Part shown: positions 1-6,763 of the stretch, piece after piece
Numbering within the stretch: position 1 is the first letter of the stretch
How the letters are laid out: each line of letters starts with the position of its first letter
From: a bacterium
Lineage (GTDB): Bacteria > 4484-113 > JAFGCY01
Direction of reading: 5' to 3'
DNA: 64,000 bases
Assembly: GCA_020849855.1 (NCBI GenBank)
Contig: JADZFO010000040.1
Location: 142,705 to 206,704, forward strand
Program-made: the position numbers and the translations under genes
Notes under the pieces: generated by a model
What the model was told of the DNA's origin: nothing
The model's input: only the letters and a program-made list of their open reading frames with translations
Databases searched by the model: none

Positions 1-1
1 C

Positions 2-109
2 CACGTGGTCGAGACCAACACGGCCAGCCTCGGCATGCTTGCCGGCCTCGGCGCTAGGATCAGCAACGACCACAAGGTTCTCTGGCGCGTCCTGCGCTGG
101 CCCTCCTAG
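2..109 (+). CDS. C-terminal end of a gene cut by the window edge, possibly GNAT acetyltransferase
   Basis: The frame is open from the first base and ends with TAG at 107-109, giving 35 residues that end in VLWRVLRWPS. The stretch ETNTASLGMLAGLG followed by a basic, aromatic end resembles the last helix and strand of GNAT-family N-acetyltransferases, where a conserved N-x-x-(A/S)-x-x-L-x-x-x-G precedes the final strand. This family call is an inference from a short tail. Only the existence of a gene ending here is well supported; the hairpin cluster starts right after the stop. Confidence 0.45.
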   Translation, partial: HVVETNTASLGMLAGLGARISNDHKVLWRVLRWPS

Positions 110-110
110 C

Positions 111-262
111 TGGAAGCGCCGGCTTTAGCCGGCCTCTTCACTGGGAGCGCCGGCTTTAGCCGGCCTCTTAATTGGAGCGCGGGACAGTGTCCCGTATTTC
201 TCGGAGCGCCGAGTTGCACTCGGTATTCTTCACTGGGAGCGCAGACTTTAGTCTGCATTCTT
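111..262. repeat. Cluster of five small hairpins with constant flanks and changing stems
   Basis: Five hairpins follow one another. Each is preceded by GGA(A/G)CGC or similar and followed by a TCTT-like tail. Stems/loops are GCCGGC-ttta-GCCGGC (118-133 and 149-164), CGGGACA-g-TGTCCCG (180-194), CCGAGT-tgc-ACTCGG (209-223) and GCAGAC-ttta-GTCTGC (241-256). The flanks are shared, but the arms differ and always pair. No protein-coding sense is visible. Confidence 0.85.
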
Positions 263-381
263 TAACCGAATTCAGCCGCCATCTTTCCCGTAGGGGTGGG
301 GCTTGTCCCCACCCATCCCAGGGCATGCCGCGCGCTCCCGTCCTGTTCCATGCTTCTGAGCTTCGGCGTTGAAATCCGGCT

Positions 382-408
382 TACCACCAAAACACAAAAT
401 CACAAAGA
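382..408. repeat. A-rich dispersed repeat, copy 1 (inverted relative to 3405-3431)
   Basis: An ACCACCAAAACACAAA core is followed by a CACAAAG-type tail. The reverse complement of a closely similar sequence lies at about 3405-3431, on the other side of the toxin/Rhs island. Simple A-rich composition weakens the case for common descent. Confidence 0.5.
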
Positions 409-421
409 AAGCCAAGCCCGT

Positions 422-509
422 CCCTTGCTGCGCCAGCCACTGTCTGGCCCACGTGGCCCCGTACGGCAGTGCGGGGGGGCTTTGCCCGCATTGCCATGCG
501 GGCCCACAG
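422..509. repeat. 88-bp composite hairpin repeat, copy 1
   Basis: Begins CCCTTGCTGCGCCAGCCA and ends GCCATGCGGGCCCACAG. It contains the hairpin CCCCGTA-cggcag-TGCGGGG (arms nearly perfect) and GCCCGCA-ttgcca-TGCGGGC. A copy of the same length lies at 3270-3357 and an internally duplicated one at 2956-3101. All three are in direct orientation and bracket the toxin/Rhs island. Confidence 0.85.
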
Positions 510-529
510 CCGCCGCGCCGTCCTTCGCC

Positions 530-620
530 TCGGAACGCCGGCAGCATGCCGGCCTCTTGTCGGAGCGCAGACCTTAGTCTGCATCTTCAATTGGAGCGCG
601 GACACCCTGTCCGCATCCCT
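530..620. repeat. Second cluster of variable-stem hairpins
   Basis: Contains GCCGGCA-gca-TGCCGGC (537-553), GCAGAC-ctta-GTCTGC (567-582) and GCGGACA-ccc-TGTCCGC (598-614). The last two are each preceded by GGAGC and followed by GCATC. The architecture matches 111-262 with new stem sequences. The cluster ends about 15 bp before the -10 box of the next gene. Confidence 0.85.
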
Positions 621-635
621 CTCTCCCCGCTGCGT

Positions 636-641
636 TACAAT
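636..641 (+). promoter_or_regulatory. Putative -10 box (TACAAT) for the metzincin-motif protein
   Basis: TACAAT ends 8 nt before the ATG at 650, and no Shine-Dalgarno lies in between. This fits the short-leader or leaderless pattern of other genes in the window. Confidence 0.4.
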
Positions 642-649
642 CGCTCCAG

Positions 650-1930
650 ATGCCCACCTCCCAGCTCAGCCGGCAGCTTTTCTCCGCAGGCCGCTTCAGC
701 TTCATCGGCACCGTCGCCGCGACAGACATGAGCCGCGCCACCGACAGCCGCGAAGCCGGCCGCGTCGGCATCTTCGGCAGCGCGCTGAGCTATGGCGGAT
801 CATATGGGCGAGTAACCAATGAGGCCATTGGCAGGGACGTGAACCCGCTGGGGAGAGGAGGCGGCCAGGCGTTAGTTGGCGGGATGGTCAATGGCAACAG
901 GATCGCACCCTTCCTGCCCGCAACCTCTTACACGGGCGGCAGACAAGGAAACTGTATCAACAACGGTTGTGCCAACTGCGGCGGGGGAGTCGGATGGGGA
1001 GGCGTTAGTCACAGTTCAGGAGGTGCTATTGGAGGCGGATGCTGCGGCTGCGATTCTTATGAGTGCAGTAATCTTGTGTTCCTGAAGGAAGAGAAGGACT
1101 TGTGCATGAGTGGGCTCAGTCACTTGGAATGCTGCAACAAGATCGCTAAGGGGTGTGACTGCCAGGGCGACATGTTCAAAGACAACTGCATGTGCTGGGA
1201 GCTGCAAGGCTGTGCGATCTACGGCGGCACCTGCATGCCACCGAGGGGCTCAATCTGCAACTGCATCGAGAGTGATGCGAAGCCGGGCTCAGGAAGCGGA
1301 AAGGAGAAGAAGTTCATCGGACCAATCGAGGGAAGAGGCATTGCATCCCCGCCTGGGAGTGGAACAATAGCTGTGATCCTGTTTGGTGGCGAACTTGATT
1401 GTGTGACAAATGTTAATCCATTAAAAGGGGATGTGTCACGATATGTAATGCAAGGACTACTCAAAGCGCAAGAGTGCCTCAACGCGAGAATCGCACAGCT
1501 AGAGGGGAAATCAAACATAACAATGGATGAGCGAAGCTACCTAAACACTTTAAAGTGTGTTCAATCTCAACTTTATGGAAGCTCCGATCTCAGCAGATTC
1601 CAATACGGCGGATGTTGTTGCTATTTCAATTCATTTGGGGTAAAGCCTCCTCTAAACCAGGGACTTTTTTGTTGTGGATCCGCAAGATGGATGAAGAACT
1701 GCCTTACAGGAAAGATCTTGATCTGTCCTTTTCTTGCGAACATATTTGGTGGAACAAATGATGTTTATACTTCCCATGACAGAGATTGCATGTTTGCTGG
1801 TGCTCTATTGCATGAGTTTGGCCATTCCTGCGGCCTATCCCATTCGGGTCCATTAAGTGCTGATGCATTAGCAGCTGATCTGCTAAACTGTTGCGATTGT
1901 GGCTTGATAAGCCTGGAGTTTTTCTCATGA
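650..1930 (+). CDS. Cys-rich protein with C-terminal metzincin-like zinc motif (candidate polymorphic toxin tip)
   Basis: The 426-residue protein has no recognisable signal peptide. Residues about 100-220 are extremely rich in Cys and Gly. Near the C-terminus (residues 388-398) is HEFGHSCGLSH, a full HExxHxxGxxH zinc-binding signature as in metzincin metalloproteases, with Glu as the expected catalytic base. No Met-turn is visible in the short remaining tail. Codon and base use becomes clearly AT-richer from about 1380, unlike the neighbours. The stop overlaps the next start (ATGA), and an Rhs/YD-repeat remnant lies 0.5 kb downstream. A secreted protease toxin displaced from an Rhs protein is the best inference; a stand-alone protease is the alternative. 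The first ~50 residues may be repeat-derived, so the true start is uncertain. Confidence 0.7.
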   Translation: MPTSQLSRQLFSAGRFSFIGTVAATDMSRATDSREAGRVGIFGSALSYGGSYGRVTNEAIGRDVNPLGRGGGQALVGGMVNGNRIAPFLPATSYTGGRQGNCINNGCANCGGGVGWGGVSHSSGGAIGGGCCGCDSYECSNLVFLKEEKDLCMSGLSHLECCNKIAKGCDCQGDMFKDNCMCWELQGCAIYGGTCMPPRGSICNCIESDAKPGSGSGKEKKFIGPIEGRGIASPPGSGTIAVILFGGELDCVTNVNPLKGDVSRYVMQGLLKAQECLNARIAQLEGKSNITMDERSYLNTLKCVQSQLYGSSDLSRFQYGGCCCYFNSFGVKPPLNQGLFCCGSARWMKNCLTGKILICPFLANIFGGTNDVYTSHDRDCMFAGALLHEFGHSCGLSHSGPLSADALAADLLNCCDCGLISLEFFS

Positions 1931-2436
1931 TTGTATTCCGAAAGATACAATTGCACGGTGTCATGATTGCGCTGTTGTTAACATTTTTGCTATCTTGCAC
2001 AGAATCCTTGCCTTCATTGGTTGGGGCGCAAAATAAGGGATCTACTCTGTTAGTCACAACTAAAAGAGGTACTAGTTTGAATGGGTTTAAACTAACCACT
2101 ATCTTTGTTGTCTCTGCTGATTCCTTAGATTCGGCAGACAGTATTGGAAATTGTATACTGAACGCTTGGAAGAATGATACGCCGATCCCATCTACCTGCC
2201 GTAGAGAACACATAATTGACGTCATTGAAAATACAAGTACTGCTCGTGGTAGAATGGAGCCATGGTTGAACACTCAAGGAATATTGGTTACCTCATCAGA
2301 TTGGCGAATTGATTCAGCTCATGTTACAAGCGCGATATCAGTTCCACTAAAGGCACCAACAGCTACATCAGCCTCTCAACTGTACTGTGTAGGTGTATTT
2401 TCAGGTGGTTATGTGCTAACAGTCAGTATAGAATAG
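1927..2436 (+). CDS. Small lipoprotein, candidate periplasmic immunity protein
   Basis: The 169-residue protein starts at the ATG that overlaps the upstream stop by 4 bp (ATGA), which implies translational coupling. The N-terminus has basic residues, a hydrophobic helix and the lipobox LLSC (Cys24), so it should be lipidated and face the periplasm or outer membrane. The rest matches no family I recognise. It shares the low GC of the preceding gene. A lipoprotein coupled to an exported zinc protease would suit an immunity role against an incoming toxin; this is inferred from position and localisation only. Confidence 0.65.
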   Translation: MIVFRKIQLHGVMIALLLTFLLSCTESLPSLVGAQNKGSTLLVTTKRGTSLNGFKLTTIFVVSADSLDSADSIGNCILNAWKNDTPIPSTCRREHIIDVIENTSTARGRMEPWLNTQGILVTSSDWRIDSAHVTSAISVPLKAPTATSASQLYCVGVFSGGYVLTVSIE

Positions 2437-2480
2437 AGATGCCGGCGCTTGCCTTGCCGAGTGAGTTAGCTATAGTATAG

Positions 2481-2940
2481 TCTAAGAATCGACGACTGTT
2501 CTTCACAAACGGGCGGGTACTGACCATGGACAATGGCCGCAACCTGACGACGGTTGACGGCCGCGGCAACACCTGGAGCAATTCCTGGGACGCCATGGGC
2601 CGGCGGCTGACCCTGGTGACGCCCAACCCCGGCGGCGGGGCCTTCACGCACTCCATGTACTACGACGGCAATGGCAACATCACCAAGACGACGGACTTCA
2701 AGGCTGTCTCACACTACTACGCCTACGACATGCTCAACCGCATGACCGGCCACGGCAGCAACAGCTCCGCTAACGACGAAACCTACACCTTCAGCTGCTG
2801 CAGCAAGCTGACGGTCTACACTGATGCCCAGGGCACCTCGGATCCTCCAGTACGACCAACTCAACCGCCTGCTCAGCCCTGAAGACAGCAATGGCAATAC
2901 TGTCAACTACGCCTTTGACGCCATGGGACGGACGCAGCGC
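2481..2940 (+). pseudogene. Rhs/YD-repeat protein remnant, frameshifted and truncated
   Basis: The frame opens after a TAG at 2478-2480 and reads YD-repeat sequence: a Y-Y-D-G-N-G-N-I-T-K motif, then AYDMLNRM and DAMGRR motifs typical of Rhs, wall-associated and teneurin-like shells. At about 2840 the reading moves into another frame, where YDQLNRLLSPEDSNGNTV and FDAMGR continue the pattern. The coding sense then stops at about 2937, exactly where hairpin-type repeats begin. Both ends are missing, so this is a dead fragment of a much larger polymorphic-toxin delivery protein. Confidence 0.8.
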
Positions 2941-2955
2941 GGCCCTGTCCGCCGT

Positions 2956-3101
2956 CACTTGCTCCGCCAGCCACTGTCTCGCTCATGTGGCCCCGCACGG
3001 CAGTGCGGGGGCTTTGCCCGCATGGCCATGCACGGGCTGGCCCATGTGGCCCCGCACGGCAGTGCGGGGGTCTTTGCCCGCATTGCCATGCGGGCCCACA
3101 G
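2956..3101. repeat. 88-bp composite hairpin repeat, copy 2 with internal duplication
   Basis: Same start and end as the copies at 422-509 and 3270-3357, but 146 bp long because the CCCCGCA-cggcag-TGCGGGG hairpin segment occurs twice (near 2993-3010 and 3050-3070). It abuts the truncated end of the Rhs remnant. Confidence 0.8.
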
Positions 3102-3240
3102 CCGGAGCGCCAGCCATGGGCTGGCGTCTGAAGATGCGGACGGGAGCGTCCGCGGTCCAGCCTCAGCGCCGTCCTTGGCCTCGGAACGCCGGCAGCATGC
3201 CGGCCTCCTGTCGGAACGCCGGCTTTAGCCGGCATCCCTT
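3102..3240. repeat. Variable-stem hairpin cluster downstream of the Rhs remnant
   Basis: Includes CCAGCCA-tgg-GCTGG-type, GCGGAC-gggagc-GTCCGC, GCCGGCA-gca-TGCCGGC and GCCGGC-ttta-GCCGGC hairpins, the last two identical in stem to members at 537-553 and 118-133. GGAGCG or GGAACG precedes most of them. Confidence 0.75.
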
Positions 3241-3269
3241 CCCGCAGGGGCCGTACATCTTCGGCCAGT

Positions 3270-3357
3270 CCCTTGCTGCGCCAGCCATGGGCTGGCCCAT
3301 TTGCCCCCGCACGGCAGTGCGGGGGTGCTTTGCCCGCATTGCCATGCGGGCCCACAG
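3270..3357. repeat. 88-bp composite hairpin repeat, copy 3
   Basis: The same 88-bp length and ends as 422-509, with point differences mostly in loops and between hairpins. Together with copy 1 it forms direct repeats about 2.85 kb apart around the toxin/Rhs island. Confidence 0.85.
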
Positions 3358-3359
3358 TT

Positions 3360-3386
3360 GGAGCGCCAGACTCTGTCTGGCGCTCC
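3360..3386. repeat. Perfect 12+3+12 hairpin including the usual flank
   Basis: GGAGCGCCAGAC, loop tct, then the exact reverse complement. Here the GGAGCGC flank is itself part of the stem, unlike in the other members. Confidence 0.8.
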
Positions 3387-3416
3387 CATCCCGGTTCCAG
3401 CGATTGGTGCTTTTGT

Positions 3417-3536
3417 GTTTTTGTGGTAGACACACCAGGTTCGTTGTGGTCTCATCAGGTTCATGGTGCTCACATCAGGTTTGCGGTAGACACATAAAGT
3501 TCGTGGTGCACATATCCGGTTCGCGTGCAATATCTG
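3417..3536. repeat. Degenerate 20-bp tandem repeat, six units
   Basis: Units start at 3417, 3437, 3457, 3477, 3497 and 3517. They approximate AGGTTCGTGGTGCTCACATC, with several substitutions per unit. The strict 20-bp register persists despite sequence decay. The first unit overlaps the inverted A-rich repeat. No ORF with protein-like composition covers it. Confidence 0.8.
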
Positions 3537-3634
3537 GTTCGTTGAAGACCCATCATCTGAGTCTTGTCACCGATGCAACATAATATACCTTATGCGACAT
3601 TCGTGCGCTGCAAAGCACATTTACACGCGGCATC

Positions 3635-3660
3635 TGGCGCGCCGGCTTCAGCCGGCTTCT
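3635..3660. repeat. Single GCCGGC hairpin in the 3.54-3.93 kb intergenic stretch
   Basis: GCCGGC-ttca-GCCGGC, a close relative of the 118-133 hairpin. I see nothing else with clear function between 3537 and the promoter of the next gene near 3910. Confidence 0.6.
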
Positions 3661-3937
3661 ACCTGATCGCCCCGCTCGGCCCAGCATCACATCCGCTTAG
3701 CGATCTCCATCAGGCTCCAGGCACTCAGCCGCCAAAGCTCTGCGCTCTGATCAGCCCCTGCTCAAAGTTCTCAATCAGGCACTTACAGGATGCTGCTGCG
3801 CTTTCAGGCTGCAGCGCCCTGGCGCAGACTGGCATCACTTTGGATAATGCGGTTACATTCTGTGCTGTTATCTTGTGATCTACTTTGCTCTGTGTTAGCA
3901 TCTACCGCACAGAATACTATACACAGGAGCTGCTTTC

Positions 3938-4744
3938 ATGCCTGATCAGCCTGCTGACCGCGCGCAATACCTGCGCGACCTTTACGGCGGCCCAGCCGCC
4001 GCGGCCCTGCTCTGGGGCATGCTCTTCACCGGCCGCGTCGATCCCGATGTCCTGGCCATCATCGGTCTCAAGGAGGTCGATGCGGAGCTGGTCCGCGAGG
4101 TCTACAGTGAGCGCCTCAAGCGCATGCAGATGGAGCTGAAGCTGGGCGATCTGCCCCTGAGCTGCCTGGCGCGCCTGGCGCGCAGTCTGGCCGGCAGCCT
4201 GCTGGCCGAGGCCCAGTACACCCGGGATCCCAAGCTTCTGCGGGCGGCCAGTACGGCCCTGGCGCGGCTGCCGGACTGGAGCCGCGAGCCGGAGCTGTAT
4301 GAAATGGAGCTGGAGGCCCGTACAGCGCTCGCCGCAGCGCGGATTGAGGACGCCAACCTGCGCCGCGAGGAAAGCCGCGGCCGCCGCCTGCGCCTGAAGC
4401 TGCTCAATGACCGCCTAGCCGCGGAGTGCGCCGAAATGGAAGGCGCCGATGGCGCCGGCCCGGTCAGCGCCGAGGCTGAGGCCCTGCTGGAAGCCCAGGC
4501 CCGCCTGCTGGAGGCGCCCGCTTTGGCCCCGCAGGTTCCGGCCCAGGCACTGGCGCAGCAGTCCGCTGCGGCCCCGGCGCCCAGCGCGGAAACGACAACG
4601 CAAAGTTCAGCGGAAGAAATGCAATGCCTGGATTCCGGTGCTTTTTCGCCCTCCAAGGTTAAAAACGTAGCGCAGGAGGCGGCCGCAGGCCCGGATTCGC
4701 GGCCCCAGGCGCCGGCAAAGCCTGCCCGGGCCGCCGCTTCATAG
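3938..4744 (+). CDS. Hypothetical Ala/Leu/Arg-rich helical protein
   Basis: The 268-residue protein starts at ATG, preceded by AGGAG with an 8-nt spacer and a TACTAT -10-like box. The N-terminal ~100 residues are helical and hydrophobic at intervals without clear membrane segments. Residues ~105-170 are rich in Arg, Glu and Leu and likely form a coiled coil. From ~170 the tail is Ala/Pro/Gln-rich and low-complexity. There is no signal peptide or known motif. It may be a cytoplasmic scaffold; I do not recognise a family. It stands alone between the repeat island and the SPOR-like gene. Confidence 0.65.
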   Translation: MPDQPADRAQYLRDLYGGPAAAALLWGMLFTGRVDPDVLAIIGLKEVDAELVREVYSERLKRMQMELKLGDLPLSCLARLARSLAGSLLAEAQYTRDPKLLRAASTALARLPDWSREPELYEMELEARTALAAARIEDANLRREESRGRRLRLKLLNDRLAAECAEMEGADGAGPVSAEAEALLEAQARLLEAPALAPQVPAQALAQQSAAAPAPSAETTTQSSAEEMQCLDSGAFSPSKVKNVAQEAAAGPDSRPQAPAKPARAAAS

Positions 4745-4942
4745 CCCCCCGGTCCTGCTGCCTCAGCCCTTCCTGCGGCTCTTGTCAGCAAAGTTTGGAC
4801 AGCTGCAGGCCCGCGCAGCTTTCGGGCTGCCGGCCTGAGCGCTATTGCGAATGCTGCAATTGGGTCAAGTCATGGTAAAATCGCGCGTCAGCCGGAGCGC
4901 TGATCGGCGGACGAATTCAGGGGTTGAGACAGAGGGTTGAAC

Positions 4943-6007
4943 ATGTCTGGGTACTATCCAGAGTCTTATCTGCGCAAACGCCAGCGTGAACAGGGTGTGC
5001 GACGCGTAATCATCGGTGTTGCCGTCCTTGTGATTCTGGCCGTTGTTGGTATTCCCATCAGCATCTTCGCGGTCCAGCACTTTGCCGCGCTCAAGGCCGG
5101 CACGGACGCGCCGGCACTGGCGCGCGAGAAGCAGGAGCTGGAGCAGCAAAGCAAGATCGAGAACCTGCCGGACCAGCAGTGGGCCGTGCAGGCCGGCCTG
5201 GGTGCCGCGGGCAAGGACACAGCTGCCCCGCAGCTGGACGAGCTGGACTACGCCGCCTCCTTCCCGCAGCTTTCCGTGGGCCTCGAGGCCGTGTCGGCAC
5301 CGGCGGATGCGGCCGGCACAGAGCAGCCCGGCCAGGAAACCGCCGGCATCAGCGACCCTGCCCTGCTGCCCCCGGCAGAGGTCGCGGCCACTGGCTCCGG
5401 CGTGGACCCGGACCCGGTGACTGACCTCAGCGGCGCCAGGGACGCGGCGGGTGCAGCCGTGGCCGACAGCAGCTCGATGGCGGATAAGTACCAGCGCGTC
5501 GACCCGCAGCAGGCTGCCGACAAGACTGCGGCGGACAGGACAGCGGCGGACAAGGCGACTGCTGACAAGGTGGCCAAGGACAAGGCGGCCAAGGACAAAG
5601 CGGCGAAGGACAAGGCCGCCAAGGATAAAGCCGCCAAGGATAAAGCTGCCAAGGACAAGGCCGCTAAGGAAAAGGCCCGCGAGGAAGAGCGCAAGCGCGC
5701 CGAAGCCGAGGCCAAAAAGAAGGACAAGACTGAGGACAAGGACAGCCAGGACAAGCCTGCCAAGCCGCGCGCCGGTGAGGCCTCCATCCTGCTGGTCTAT
5801 GGCGGCTCCTTCCACACGGAGGAGGATGCCAAGAAGGCCAAGAGCAGCCTGTCCAACATCGGCCTCTCCGGCACCGTGATCAGTGATGAGGTCGGGCACC
5901 GCCTGCTGATCATGCAGACCGAGGACCTGGCCAGCGCCAACGCGCTGATCAAGAAGCTGCACGACAGCGGCTTCGGATCAGCCTATATGACCCGTAAGCG
6001 CAAGTAG
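4943..6007 (+). CDS. Single-pass membrane protein with AAKDK repeats and a SPOR-like C-terminus
   Basis: The 354-residue protein starts at ATG 4943, preferred because AGAGGG lies 7 nt upstream; a TTG two codons earlier is the alternative. Order: short basic cytoplasmic N-terminus, one transmembrane helix (about residues 22-44), Ala/Pro/Asp-rich linker, a highly charged stretch containing about seven AAKDK pentapeptides (roughly 215-255), then residues 279-354 with GSFHTEEDAKKAKSSL and a second Ala/Leu amphipathic half. This last part matches the SPOR fold, which binds denuded septal peptidoglycan. A role in division or envelope organisation is inferred from that match. The TolA-like Lys/Ala linker suggests it spans the periplasm. 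Confidence 0.75.
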   Translation: MSGYYPESYLRKRQREQGVRRVIIGVAVLVILAVVGIPISIFAVQHFAALKAGTDAPALAREKQELEQQSKIENLPDQQWAVQAGLGAAGKDTAAPQLDELDYAASFPQLSVGLEAVSAPADAAGTEQPGQETAGISDPALLPPAEVAATGSGVDPDPVTDLSGARDAAGAAVADSSSMADKYQRVDPQQAADKTAADRTAADKATADKVAKDKAAKDKAAKDKAAKDKAAKDKAAKDKAAKEKAREEERKRAEAEAKKKDKTEDKDSQDKPAKPRAGEASILLVYGGSFHTEEDAKKAKSSLSNIGLSGTVISDEVGHRLLIMQTEDLASANALIKKLHDSGFGSAYMTRKRK

Positions 6008-6032
6008 CCGCCCGCCCGGAACTGAAGCAAGG

Positions 6033-6068
6033 TGGCCCTGTCAGCCTGCGGGCGGCAGGGCCATTTTT
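6033..6068 (+). terminator. Rho-independent terminator between convergent genes
   Basis: TGGCCCTG and CAGGGCCA arms enclose a 15-nt loop and are followed by TTTTT. It lies 25 bp after the SPOR-like gene and overlaps the stop codon of the converging ThiE-like gene. Confidence 0.8.
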
Positions 6069-6757
6069 ATGCGGCTGCGCATGGACCAGCAGGCCGAGGC
6101 CGGCTCGTCCGTGGCCTGCAGGGCCCGGATCGCGGCGACCTGGCGCGCGCCGGCCGCCAGCAGCTCATCCAGGTTCTGGAAGTCGATGCCGCCGATGCAG
6201 ACCAGCGGCCCGGGCAGGCCGGCAGAGCTGGCCTCGCGCACGGCTTCGAGGCCCAGTGGCGGGCCATAGGAGGCTTTGGAAGGGGTGTGGAAGACCGGCC
6301 CCAGGAAGACATAGTCCGCGCCGGCGGCGAAGGCCGCCCTGGCCTCGGCCAGGCTGTGGCTGGACCAGCCCAGCGCGATCCCCTGCCCTGCCAGCTCGCG
6401 GGCGGCGGCAAGGCTGATGTCCCCGCGGCCCAGTTGCAGGCCCTCGGCGCCCAGATGCACAGCCAGGGCCGCGTGATGGCTCATGACAAAGGGACAGCCC
6501 ATCTCAAGGCAGATCTCGCGGACCTCGCGGGCCAGGGCATAGACCTGCTCCGCGCTCTGGGTCTTCAGGCGGCAGAGCACGGCATCCACGCCGCCCATGA
6601 TGGCCAGGCGGGTGACTTCCGGCAGGCTGCGCGGCTGCGCGGCCTCCTCGTCCAGCACCAGCCACAGCAGGGCCTCGCGGTACCAGTCGGCTGTGATGCG
6701 GCGCGGGAACTCGCGCTCGGAGCTCTCGTAGTCATAGCCGGGGGGCGGCTGGCGCAC
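6041..6757 (-). CDS. Thiamine-phosphate synthase/TenI-like protein
   Basis: The 238-residue TIM-barrel protein starts with GTG, 6 bp after the stop of the thioredoxin gene on the same strand. ThiE/TenI hallmarks are visible: HLGAEGLQLGRGD (pyrophosphate/barrel motif), GADYVFLGPVFHTPSKA (the G-P-V-F-x-T-x-(S/T)-K signature) and CIGGI near the end. ThiE joins the thiazole and pyrimidine halves of thiamine; TenI is a thiazole tautomerase. A cold spot is the KTQSAEQVYALAREV region, where ThiE has R-x-K. I cannot separate ThiE from TenI by eye, so no symbol is given. No other thiamine gene is nearby. Confidence 0.8.
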   Translation of the reverse strand: MRQPPPGYDYESSEREFPRRITADWYREALLWLVLDEEAAQPRSLPEVTRLAIMGGVDAVLCRLKTQSAEQVYALAREVREICLEMGCPFVMSHHAALAVHLGAEGLQLGRGDISLAAARELAGQGIALGWSSHSLAEARAAFAAGADYVFLGPVFHTPSKASYGPPLGLEAVREASSAGLPGPLVCIGGIDFQNLDELLAAGARQVAAIRALQATDEPASACWSMRSRIKMALPPAG

Positions 6758-6763
6758 GGCGGC

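Noticed and set aside
111-262. CRISPR-like array of repeats and spacers
   Set aside because: The conserved parts are short flanks and the changing parts are self-complementary. There is no constant repeat of 24-40 bp, no unique spacers and no cas gene.
3564-3878. A 104-codon frame between the repeat island and the 3938 gene
   Set aside because: It has no ribosome site and a low-complexity, repeat-derived composition, and it overlaps the GCCGGC hairpin.
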